Assembly (NCBI GenBank): GCA_017461665.1
Contig: JAFTXI010000024.1
Location: forward strand, 85,522 to 149,521
Length of the DNA stretch: 64,000 bases
From: Bacteroidales bacterium
GTDB lineage: Bacteria > Bacteroidota > Bacteroidia > Bacteroidales > F082
Reading direction: 5' to 3'
This document shows, piece after piece, positions 10,464-17,486 of the stretch. The position numbers and the translations under genes were made by a program. The first letter of the stretch is position 1. Every line of letters starts with the position of its first letter. The notes below the pieces were generated by a model that ran no database searches, was not told the origin of the DNA, and saw nothing but the letters and a program-made list of their open reading frames with translations.

Positions 10464-11057
10464 TTAGGAAAGCAACATTCTTCCACATTCACATTTCATA
10501 TCGGCATCTAATTTCTTTCCGCACTCGCACACCCAGCCTATCTGTCGCGCAGGAACGCCAGCCATAAGAGCATGGTCAGGAACGTCTTTTGTCACGACAG
10601 CGCCGGCAGCTATCATAGCGAATCTTCCGATAGTACAGCCACAGACTATGGTACAATTGGCTCCCAATGACGCGCCTTCTTTTACCAACGTCTTCTTATA
10701 AACTCCATGAACAGGATATTTTGAACGCGGTATTGTCACGTTGGTAAAAACGCAACTCGGTCCACAGAAGACGTCGTTTTCAAGTTCGACGCCTTCATAA
10801 ATGGAAACGTTGTTCTGAACCTTGACGCCATCGCCAATCTTGACGTTATTTCCAACATTGACATTCTGCCCAAAAGAACAATTCTTTCCTATCATAGCAC
10901 CTGACTGAATATGACAGAAATGCCAAATCTTTGTTCCTTCGCCTATCGTCACATTGTCGTCAACGTATGACGATTCATGAATGAAAACATTGGGCGTATG
11001 CGATACGCTATTATTGGGCGTATGCGATACGCCCCTACGGGTGTTGTCTGTTGACAT
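10464..11057 (-). CDS. wlbB: WlbB/WbpD-like N-acetyltransferase (left-handed beta-helix)
   Basis: A 197-residue acetyltransferase with hexapeptide repeats. It matches WlbB/WbpD, which acetylate the 3-amino group of UDP-GlcNAc3NA. Diagnostic segments are [49 protein letters not shown] and [10 protein letters not shown]. The C-terminus carries an extra Cys-rich piece ([17 protein letters not shown]) resembling a small zinc ribbon. The first 22 residues ([20 protein letters not shown]) are unusual: they are encoded by a 7-bp repeat and two copies of a GC-rich palindrome, which have been captured as coding sequence. The ATG overlaps the nagB stop by one base (TAATG). Confidence 0.87.
   Translation of the reverse strand: MSTDNTRRGVSHTPNNSVSHTPNVFIHESSYVDDNVTIGEGTKIWHFCHIQSGAMIGKNCSFGQNVNVGNNVKIGDGVKVQNNVSIYEGVELENDVFCGPSCVFTNVTIPRSKYPVHGVYKKTLVKEGASLGANCTIVCGCTIGRFAMIAAGAVVTKDVPDHALMAGVPARQIGWVCECGKKLDADMKCECGRMLLS
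10992..11053. repeat. Two palindromic GC-rich repeats plus a heptamer inside wlbB
   Basis: GGGCGTATGCGATACGCCC at 11016-11034 is an 8-bp inverted repeat around GCG. A second copy at 10992-11010 is degraded in its right arm. CTACGGGTGTTGTCTGTTGAC follows in two parts and includes a TGTTGTC-type heptamer. All of it is translated as the N-terminus of the WlbB homolog. The GC content contrasts with the surrounding DNA. Confidence 0.8.
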
Positions 11058-11851
11058 TATAATAAATTGTTCTTTTCAATATCTTTGAAATAATTGACGG
11101 TTCCGACTTTCAATTCGTATGTCGCGAGGTCGTCGCAAACGATGATACCTTTCGGGTGCATCTGTAACGCGCTTACCGTCCATAAATGATTGACGCTGCC
11201 TTCTATCACTTGAGCGAGCGCTCTTGCCTTGCCGTGACCGTTAGCCAAGATCATCACTTCTTTGGAATCCATCACTGTGCCGACGCCGACTGTCAAGGCT
11301 GTCTTTGGAACTTGGTTGATGTTGTTGTTGAAGAATCTCGAGTTGGCGATGATGGTGTCTGTCGTTAACGATTTCACACGTGTTCTCGAAGTCAAGGAGG
11401 AACCTGGTTCGTTGAAAGCGATGTGACCATCAGGGCCGATGCCGCCCATAAACAAATTGATACCGCCATACGATTTAATCTTATCTTCATAACGTTGACA
11501 TTCTGCTTCAAGGTCTTCAGCATTGCCGTTGAGGATGTTCACATTTTCTTTCTTGACATCGACATGGCTGAAGAAGTTGTTCCACATGAAAGTGTGATAA
11601 CTCTCAGGATGATTTTCAGGAATACCGACATATTCGTCCATATTGAATGTCACGACATTTTTGAAAGAGACTTTACCTTCTTGATATAATTTTATCAATG
11701 CCTTATATGTACCGATTGGAGTAGAGCCTGTTGGCAGTCCCAATACGAAAGGTCTTTCTTCTGTAGGATTAAACTCGTTTATTCTTCTCACTATATGATT
11801 GGCTGCCCACTGTGACAACTTCTCATAAGTTGGTTCGATGATAACTCTCAT
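11057..11851 (-). CDS. nagB: Glucosamine-6-phosphate deaminase
   Basis: A 264-residue cytoplasmic enzyme that converts glucosamine-6-phosphate to fructose-6-phosphate and ammonia. Motifs: [15 protein letters not shown] (phosphate loop, near residue 40), FNMDEYVGI with the catalytic aspartate near residue 72, and [17 protein letters not shown] with the catalytic histidine and acidic residues near 135 to 150. Length equals that of typical bacterial NagB. It links amino-sugar breakdown to the amino-sugar precursors used by the neighbouring wlb and capsule genes. A TATATTTG element sits 27 bases upstream of the start. Confidence 0.95.
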   Translation of the reverse strand: MRVIIEPTYEKLSQWAANHIVRRINEFNPTEERPFVLGLPTGSTPIGTYKALIKLYQEGKVSFKNVVTFNMDEYVGIPENHPESYHTFMWNNFFSHVDVKKENVNILNGNAEDLEAECQRYEDKIKSYGGINLFMGGIGPDGHIAFNEPGSSLTSRTRVKSLTTDTIIANSRFFNNNINQVPKTALTVGVGTVMDSKEVMILANGHGKARALAQVIEGSVNHLWTVSALQMHPKGIIVCDDLATYELKVGTVNYFKDIEKNNLL

Positions 11852-11877
11852 TTCCGCTTAAATTTTTAACACAAATG

Positions 11878-11885
11878 CAAATATA
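11878..11885 (-). promoter_or_regulatory. Promoter -7 element for nagB
   Basis: The minus-strand reading is TATATTTG followed by C, matching TAnnTTTG. It is 27 bases before the nagB start. A -33 TTG at the usual spacing is not clear. Confidence 0.5.
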
Positions 11886-11937
11886 ATTTATTTTCTTCAA
11901 TGATATAAATGTTGTCGCTTTTTTTGAGACATTTTTC

Positions 11938-11945
11938 TATTTTTG
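11938..11945 (+). promoter_or_regulatory. Promoter -7 element for tsaB
   Basis: TATTTTTG followed by C, 14 bases before the ATG at 11960. It implies a very short leader. It also argues against a start at 11909, which would lie upstream of the promoter. Confidence 0.5.
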
Positions 11946-11959
11946 CAAAAAAAATATTG

Positions 11960-12655
11960 ATGATACTTTGTTTGGAAACATCTACCGCAGTTTGTTCGGT
12001 AGCGCTTGTAGAAGAAGGCAATGTTATTGCTTTGAGAGAAAGTCTTGACGGACAGAATCATGCTGAAAAGATTACGCTTTTCATCGATGAGGTGATGAAA
12101 GAGGCCAATGTGGCATATAAGGATTTAGATGCTGTTGCGGTTAGCAAGGGACCAGGTTCTTACACGGGACTGCGTATCGGCGTGAGTACTGCCAAAGGAT
12201 TATGCTATGCTATGGAGAAACCTCTCATCGCGATAGATACTTTAGAAGCGATGGCGTGGGGTTTCAAAGTCAATAAGTCTATGAGTCAAGAAGTCAATAA
12301 GATTTTATGTCCGATGATTGATGCGAGGAGGATGGAGGTTTATTCGGCTTTCTTTAATGAGAAGTTGGAGAGGACGACAGAGACAGAGGCTCTCATCATC
12401 GATGAAAACTCATTTATGGAGTTGAAACAAAATCATCATCTTTTTCTCTTCGGCGACGGTGCCGACAAGCTCTTCACACTTTTTGAGAAAGAAGAGAATA
12501 TCACTGTGGTAGAGAAGTTCCACTGCTCAGCAGCATATATGGCGACATTAGCAGAGAAAGCACTGAAAGAAAAAGACTTCGTCGATGCAGCATATTTTGA
12601 GCCATTCTATCTCAAAGATTTCGTCCCGGGAATACCGAAGGTGAAAGGACTTTGA
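11960..12655 (+). CDS. tsaB: tRNA threonylcarbamoyladenosine biosynthesis protein TsaB
   Basis: A 231-residue ASKHA-fold protein that partners TsaD and TsaE in making t6A at position 37 of ANN-reading tRNAs. It begins MILCLETSTAVCSVAL, and contains AVSKGPGSYTGLRIGVSTAKG near residue 70 and PMIDARRMEVYSAFF near residue 115. The segment just before PMIDARR (KVNKSMSQEVNKI) is encoded by four 8-bp repeat units at 12268-12301. It replaces a variable loop of the family. The gene directly abuts another repeat at its 3' end. It stands alone between the minus-strand nagB and T9SS genes. Confidence 0.93.
   Translation: MILCLETSTAVCSVALVEEGNVIALRESLDGQNHAEKITLFIDEVMKEANVAYKDLDAVAVSKGPGSYTGLRIGVSTAKGLCYAMEKPLIAIDTLEAMAWGFKVNKSMSQEVNKILCPMIDARRMEVYSAFFNEKLERTTETEALIIDENSFMELKQNHHLFLFGDGADKLFTLFEKEENITVVEKFHCSAAYMATLAEKALKEKDFVDAAYFEPFYLKDFVPGIPKVKGL
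12268..12301 (+). repeat. Short tandem repeat, 8-bp units, inside tsaB
   Basis: AGTCAATA, AGTCTATG, AGTCAAGA, AGTCAATA, AG. Four units in frame with tsaB; the same octamer type recurs after the gene (12658) and in manC (30840, opposite strand). Confidence 0.85.
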
Positions 12656-12657
12656 AG

Positions 12658-12734
12658 AGTCTATAAGTCCATGAGTCTATAAGTAGAGTAGAGACGCGCC
12701 AACGACACCTATGAGAATAAATAAGATGTCGTTG
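12658..12734 (+). repeat. Octamer repeat and inverted repeat after tsaB
   Basis: AGTCTATA, AGTCCATG, AGTCTATA at 12658-12681 start two bases after the tsaB stop. Then CAACGACA (12700-12707) and TGTCGTTG (12727-12734) form a perfect 8-bp inverted repeat with a 19-base loop. There is no T-run, so it is not a clear terminator, though it separates two convergent genes. Confidence 0.65.
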
Positions 12735-12757
12735 ACACGTATCATATTTCTAAGATT

Positions 12758-15700
12758 CTACAATTTCAAAATTCTTCTCACTACGATTCCGTTTTCTGTC
12801 GTCATGCGCAACATATAAACTCCGGATTCATATCGTGAAATATCGATAGTCTCTTTATCGTTGTTGGCATCTCTTTCATAAACTATCTGTCCTAAAGTGT
12901 TAAGTATTGCGATGTGTTCCATGCCGTCGGCTTCAACATTGATAATTCCATCTGTCGGATTAGGATAGATGTTCATATTTTCCTTGCTCACTTCCTTAAC
13001 ATCTACAGGACCTACTGTCACGTATTGCTCGCAAGCCATCGCGTAATGCCAATAGCCATCACCTGGTAACATTTCTTCTGAATCTGGATAATGTTGATAA
13101 ACCACTCTAATACAATATTCCTCTTCTACATTGCTCGGGAACTCTTCGACAAATGAGTTTGCAAAGATAGGTTCAGGAGTCAAGAGTTCATCGCCACGGA
13201 ATACCATCACACCGAGAACTTCTCCATATCTGTTACCTTTCTCACCTGATGTCAAAGTGACGTCGTCTATGTTAAGGATATATTGGTCGGTGCAGTTGAA
13301 ATGACGGAATGCGATATACATTTCACGACCCGCATAGTCGCCGAGGTTGATGGTTCTCTTAGTCCATTTTGTCTGACGTTCTTCTTTGCCATCTGAAGTT
13401 ATCGTCTCTTCCCATACGGTGACGAAGTCTTCAGCAGAGCCGTTACCTGCTACCGACAAGGCGATGCCATAATGTTCGTAAGGATAATTCTCATCTTGAG
13501 CGCAAACGTAGAACGAGAGCTGAGTTCCTTCTTTGATGAGATATTTCTCTGATGTAACGAGATAGTTATCTGGTGTTAAAGCTCCGCCGAAAGAATTGTT
13601 AAACGATTCTGACATAGCATAGTTCTGACTGCCGTTATTACCGTAACCTGGTTCCATATAACCGGCTGAGTTTCTCCATCCTAACATATCGCCGTCAGCA
13701 TCGATGGTTGTCCATCCGTCTAATGTTCCGTCTTCAAAGTCAAAAGAGAATGAGTCGTTTGCTTCAATATCTTCTTGTCCGGGAAGTGACCAATTCAAGA
13801 CTGTCTTACCAAAGAAATTCTCGCCAGTCAAGTCTGTTGCTTGTTCAAACATATCGCAAGGCGAGAACATCCAAGGACATTGCACAGATTCGCTGTCGCC
13901 TGTCGCATAGTTGGCAACGATTTTTGTCACATGATATGGACCTGATTCTAAAAATTCTTCTGAGTCTAAATTCTGATGTTGATAGTAGTTTGTGGTCACT
14001 GTTGCTTCAAAAACTTCGTCTAAATAAATATCATATGAAATAGGAGAGTTATCTTTGGATTTAGATTCGTTAACCAAGACGATGTCGTCCAAGTCGATAT
14101 AGAATTGGTCGGTGCAATTGAAGTGACGGAAAGCGATATAAATCTCTTGTTCTGCATAACTGCTTAAATCAATTTTTTTCTGATACCAAGCACCTTGAGG
14201 TTTAGCATCGCCTTTAGCAGTAAGAGTCTCTTCAAAAATTATTGTGAAATCTTCAGGATTGGTATTTCCTGTTGTCGAGATTGCTACGGCATAATGCTCG
14301 GCAGAATATGTTGCGTCTTGAGCGCAGACGTAGAATGAAAGTTGTGAACCATCTTTGATGAGATATTTATCCGATGTAACCAAATAGTTATCTGGTGTGA
14401 GAGGTCCGAGAGAGTCGTTGTCGAACGACTGAGAAATCACGCAGTAACGACTTCCGTCGTGACCGTAGCCTGGTCCCATGATGTCGGTAGTGATACGCCA
14501 GTTGAAGCCATCACCGTCAGCGTCTATTGTCTGCCAGCCTTCCATCGATCCATCGTCGAAGTTGAAGGAGAACTCACCGCCACCGTTGCTGAAGTCTTTG
14601 TTTTCCCACATCGCCCAACCGGTGGCGGAGACGAAGAGATTTTCAACAGGAGCGAGTATCTCGGTGAGTGTCGCTGTGAGAGTGGTAGCGTCCCATATCT
14701 CAACATAATCGACGTTCAAGGTATCGTAGCCTTTTAATATTACCGAATAAGAATATTCGCCTTTGCGGAAGCTGTCCCAGATATATTTTCCAGAAGCGTC
14801 GATCTTCACTTTGTAGTCGTATCCTGCATCAGGTTCTTTGAGGTTTCTGAAAGATATCTTCGTGCCTTCTGAAGAGTTGCCGCTGTTAGTCTCGACGACA
14901 AATTCCAAAGAAGTGAACATATCTTTATCCAAAGTATTTGACCAAGTTATCTCCGATTCTTCGTTGTTGTTGTATATCGCACTCACGCCCCATTTGTAGG
15001 CACCCATTTCAAGAGCGTTCCATCCGTTGTCGGTCAATGTCGTATCAGACACATTCTCTGCAACACTCACGACTTCTTCAGTATGAACATTAGTTCTAAA
15101 CACATTATAAGAACCTACAAAATCGCGCAAACCCGACTGTTGTCCGTTGTCTGTTGTCTGTTGACCCAACGAAATCATCTCGCCTTTTGCATTTTCCAAA
15201 TAACCTCTGATAATCCATGTATAGATGATGCCATAGTCAGGAGTGTGTCCCCATGAAGTTCCGTTGAATGAAAGCCAGTCGCTGTTGGAGTCACCTACAT
15301 GATAGCAAGCGGTCGCTGGGAAACTACTGGTAGAATAGAAGGTTATCCATAAAGGCTGTGTTCCGTCTATAGCGACAGGAGTGTCGAGTTCCAATTCGAC
15401 CACTTGGTCAGAACCGCTCACAGTAAAATTCTGTTCGTGTACCAATGTTTCAGGAGCAGTCTCGCCACCGAAGAAGATCTTGGCAGTTATATCACCGGCG
15501 TTCTTATCGTAGTAGGCGAGTTTTGTCAAAGAATATCCTTCGTATTCTGTTGTCTCAGGGAAGCTGATACCCCAATAAACTGCTCCGGTTTCAGATCCGA
15601 CAGCATTAGCATATTCGCCTTCATCGTAATGAATCCAGCCGCCTTCAAATGGAGGTATTGGTTTATAAAGCACGATGTTATCTACAAAATAAGCGTCAAG

Positions 15701-16216
15701 ACCTGCAGCGTCAGCCACGTCTTTAGAATATTCCCATTTGTAAGTATGAACACCTTTCTTAACAGTATATTCTCTATAGCTCCAGTCTGTTATACCGGTA
15801 GCGACAGCTTTTTGCACACCGTCGATATAGAACTTACCATTATCGAAGAATTGTTCACATGATGATTTGTGATAGAAGCTCATCTTACCGTCGAAAGGCA
15901 CATCGACGGTGATTTCGATAACCGACTTGCCATCGTTGACACCTTCACAAGACGACTTGATGGCATAGTTGCCTTCGTAAGCATCTTCAGTAATGACCCA
16001 GGGAGCGTTGCCGTCATTATTGAAGTCAGCTTGACTCAGATTCCCCGTTTCAAAGTCAACGATTATCGATTCCGGGACGATTTTGTTCCAACTCCAGATA
16101 AGATCGACATTAGAGTTTTCGTTTATAGTAGCTTTCACATCAGCTACAGGACTTTGCGCGTTAAGACTAAAGAGTCCTAACAGAAAGATAATTGTAGTTA
16201 AAAAAAGTTTCTTCAT
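12758..16216 (-). CDS. T9SS-exported multidomain surface protein with adhesin-like (choice-of-anchor J) modules
   Basis: An 1152-residue secreted protein. It has a signal peptide (MKKLFLTTIIFLLGLFSLNAQ). A first beta-sandwich at about residues 50-185 is followed by two closely related cleaved-adhesin/choice-of-anchor J modules at about 550-715 and 820-990. These share FDDGSMEGW or FEDGTLDGW, TIDADGD, PDNYLVTS, LSFYVCAQD and YIAFRHFNCTDQ. A C-terminal type IX sorting domain begins with NIYPNPTDG near residue 1080 and ends with GVYMLRMTTENG and a basic tail. T9SS cargo crosses the outer membrane and is anchored or released. The adhesin modules suggest glycan or protein binding. A 7-bp repeat (15138-15165) is translated inside the protein near residue 355. 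Confidence 0.88.
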   Translation of the reverse strand: MKKLFLTTIIFLLGLFSLNAQSPVADVKATINENSNVDLIWSWNKIVPESIIVDFETGNLSQADFNNDGNAPWVITEDAYEGNYAIKSSCEGVNDGKSVIEITVDVPFDGKMSFYHKSSCEQFFDNGKFYIDGVQKAVATGITDWSYREYTVKKGVHTYKWEYSKDVADAAGLDAYFVDNIVLYKPIPPFEGGWIHYDEGEYANAVGSETGAVYWGISFPETTEYEGYSLTKLAYYDKNAGDITAKIFFGGETAPETLVHEQNFTVSGSDQVVELELDTPVAIDGTQPLWITFYSTSSFPATACYHVGDSNSDWLSFNGTSWGHTPDYGIIYTWIIRGYLENAKGEMISLGQQTTDNGQQSGLRDFVGSYNVFRTNVHTEEVVSVAENVSDTTLTDNGWNALEMGAYKWGVSAIYNNNEESEITWSNTLDKDMFTSLEFVVETNSGNSSEGTKISFRNLKEPDAGYDYKVKIDASGKYIWDSFRKGEYSYSVILKGYDTLNVDYVEIWDATTLTATLTEILAPVENLFVSATGWAMWENKDFSNGGGEFSFNFDDGSMEGWQTIDADGDGFNWRITTDIMGPGYGHDGSRYCVISQSFDNDSLGPLTPDNYLVTSDKYLIKDGSQLSFYVCAQDATYSAEHYAVAISTTGNTNPEDFTIIFEETLTAKGDAKPQGAWYQKKIDLSSYAEQEIYIAFRHFNCTDQFYIDLDDIVLVNESKSKDNSPISYDIYLDEVFEATVTTNYYQHQNLDSEEFLESGPYHVTKIVANYATGDSESVQCPWMFSPCDMFEQATDLTGENFFGKTVLNWSLPGQEDIEANDSFSFDFEDGTLDGWTTIDADGDMLGWRNSAGYMEPGYGNNGSQNYAMSESFNNSFGGALTPDNYLVTSEKYLIKEGTQLSFYVCAQDENYPYEHYGIALSVAGNGSAEDFVTVWEETITSDGKEERQTKWTKRTINLGDYAGREMYIAFRHFNCTDQYILNIDDVTLTSGEKGNRYGEVLGVMVFRGDELLTPEPIFANSFVEEFPSNVEEEYCIRVVYQHYPDSEEMLPGDGYWHYAMACEQYVTVGPVDVKEVSKENMNIYPNPTDGIINVEADGMEHIAILNTLGQIVYERDANNDKETIDISRYESGVYMLRMTTENGIVVRRILKL
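15138..15165. repeat. Short tandem repeat, 7-bp units, inside the T9SS gene
   Basis: Plus-strand units TGTTGTC, CGTTGTC, TGTTGTC, TGTTGAC. They are translated on the minus strand as a QQTTDNGQQ stretch. The same unit type occurs at 4986, 11041 and 25150. Confidence 0.87.
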
Positions 16217-16222
16217 AATAAA

Positions 16223-16251
16223 TTGTTATGTAAATATTTTGTTTAATTTTG
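16223..16251 (+). promoter_or_regulatory. Promoter for the ROK gene
   Basis: TTG at 16223-16225 (in AATTG), an 18-base spacer, then TAATTTTG at 16244-16251. It is about 40 bases before the ATG at 16291 and overlaps the divergent promoter region of the T9SS gene. Confidence 0.5.
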
Positions 16252-16257
16252 AATGCA

Positions 16258-16265
16258 CAAAAATA
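16258..16265 (-). promoter_or_regulatory. Promoter -7 element for the T9SS gene
   Basis: The minus-strand reading is TATTTTTG followed by TG, about 42 bases before the ATG at 16216. It lies in the 74-base divergent gap shared with the ROK gene. Confidence 0.5.
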
Positions 16266-16290
16266 ATAAATAATAGATAAAAATAAAAGT

Positions 16291-17244
16291 ATGAAAAACA
16301 CATATTCTATAGGCGTTGATATAGGCGGAACAAATACCGATGTCGGCTTGGTCCGCGATGACGGCAAAATCGTTGCACGTCGTAACATTCCAACAAACAA
16401 ATATTTCGATATAGATGTTTATCTTAAAGAAATAACCGAGCTTGTCAAGGATATGATGAAAGAGTATGAACTCGACACTATCGACGGTATCGGTATCTGT
16501 GCTCCAAATGGAAACACTTACAACTGTACTTTCAGTGGAGCTACCAATCTCAATTTCAAAGGTGAGTTTAACGTACAAGAAATCGTCAACAAATATATGG
16601 ACGTTCCTGTCGTTGTCTCCAACGATGCCAATGCTGCTGCTTTCGGAGAGATGGTTTATGGTGGTGGCAGAGGCATGAAACATTTAATCATGTTTACCTT
16701 AGGAACTGGCGTTGGAACAGGTATCATTATCGATGGTAAATTAGTTCTCGGAGCGACTGGTGGCGCAGGTGAGTTAGGTCACTCCATCGTCATACCAGGC
16801 GGACGTCAATGCGGTTGCGGCTTGAAAGGATGCTTAGAAACTTACACATCAGCAACAGGTATCCGTCGTACGGCAATAGAAATGTTGGAAAAGAATCCGT
16901 CATACGACGGCGTTTTATCTAAGATTCCAACAGAAGAACTTACAAGTAAGGCTGTCGGCGACGCTGCTAATGCCGGCGACCCTTTGGCTCTTAAGATATT
17001 TGAAGAGACAGGTTATATCTTAGGTCTCGCAATGGCAAACGCTTGTTCATTCTCATCGCCGGAAGCTGTTTTTCTCATGGGTGGTCCTGTAAAAGCTGGC
17101 GACGTTCTCCTTAACCCAGTACGCAAATCGTTCGCAGAGAATCTCCTATTCGTCTATAAAGATTCTGTCGAAATGAAGGTATCAGAGCTTCCTGATAACG
17201 ACGCAGCAATACTCGGAGCCGCAGCAGTGCTGAAGAACAATTAA
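16291..17244 (+). CDS. ROK-family sugar kinase (glucokinase-like)
   Basis: A 317-residue cytoplasmic kinase of the ROK family. The ATP site near the N-terminus is VDIGGTNTDVGLV, the catalytic region contains VSNDANAAAFGE near residue 112, and a second ATP loop is LGTGVGTGIIIDG. The zinc-binding ROK signature GHSIVIPGGRQCGCGLKGC is near residue 170. Members phosphorylate glucose, N-acetylglucosamine, N-acetylmannosamine or other hexoses. The sequence alone does not fix the substrate, although glucokinase is most likely in Bacteroidetes. It stands alone with its own promoter. Confidence 0.9.
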   Translation: MKNTYSIGVDIGGTNTDVGLVRDDGKIVARRNIPTNKYFDIDVYLKEITELVKDMMKEYELDTIDGIGICAPNGNTYNCTFSGATNLNFKGEFNVQEIVNKYMDVPVVVSNDANAAAFGEMVYGGGRGMKHLIMFTLGTGVGTGIIIDGKLVLGATGGAGELGHSIVIPGGRQCGCGLKGCLETYTSATGIRRTAIEMLEKNPSYDGVLSKIPTEELTSKAVGDAANAGDPLALKIFEETGYILGLAMANACSFSSPEAVFLMGGPVKAGDVLLNPVRKSFAENLLFVYKDSVEMKVSELPDNDAAILGAAAVLKNN

Positions 17245-17307
17245 CAATTGACAGTTAACAATGGCAATAAATAATTGAAAATTGTACATTGTTAATTGTT
17301 AATTTTT
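17243..17307. repeat. Heptamer clusters forming an inverted repeat after the ROK gene
   Basis: 17243-17263 reads AACAATT, GACAGTT, AACAATG. 17280-17307 reads AATTGTA, CATTGTT, AATTGTT, AATTTTT. The two clusters are complementary: TTAACAATG (17255-17263) pairs with CATTGTTAA (17287-17295). The right cluster supplies the -33 TTG of the tRNA-Gln promoter. Confidence 0.75.
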
Positions 17308-17317
17308 ATTATCTTTG
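17289..17317 (+). promoter_or_regulatory. Promoter for tRNA-Gln
   Basis: TTG at 17289-17291, an 18-base spacer, then TATCTTTG at 17310-17317 followed by C. It lies 14 bases before the mature tRNA start. The -33 element is part of a 7-bp repeat. Confidence 0.65.
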
Positions 17318-17331
17318 CGCCATGAAAAAAA

Positions 17332-17404
17332 TGCCCAATGGTGTAATTGGCAACACGACTGACTCTGGATCAGTAAAGTCCAGGTTCGAACCCTGGTTGG
17401 GCAA
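17332..17404 (+). tRNA. tRNA-Gln (CTG anticodon)
   Basis: The acceptor stem TGCCCAA pairs with TTGGGCA. The anticodon stem ACTGA/TCAGT encloses the loop CTCTGGA with anticodon CTG, which reads CAG. The T arm is CCAGG-TTCGAAC-CCTGG. The discriminator is A and CCA is not encoded. A strong terminator follows. Confidence 0.95.
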
Positions 17405-17412
17405 CTTTTTTG

Positions 17413-17445
17413 AGTATCAATCGTTTTAAGATTGATACTTTTTTT
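17413..17445 (+). terminator. Rho-independent terminator after tRNA-Gln
   Basis: AGTATCAATC (17413-17422) and GATTGATACT (17430-17439) form a perfect 10-bp stem with loop GTTTTAA, followed by six T. Confidence 0.9.
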
Positions 17446-17486
17446 ATATATCTTTAATCTATTAACCAACAAAATTTAACCTGATT

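Noticed and set aside
8016-11057. A complete pathway to UDP-2,3-diacetamido uronic acid
   Set aside because: WlbA and WlbB homologs are present, but the dehydrogenase is of the UDP-glucose type and no adjacent WlbC/WbpE aminotransferase or WlbD epimerase is seen.
13700-16180. Several long open frames on the plus strand opposite the T9SS gene
   Set aside because: They have unnatural composition (Ser, Arg, Leu rich), no start context, and lie wholly inside a well-supported gene.
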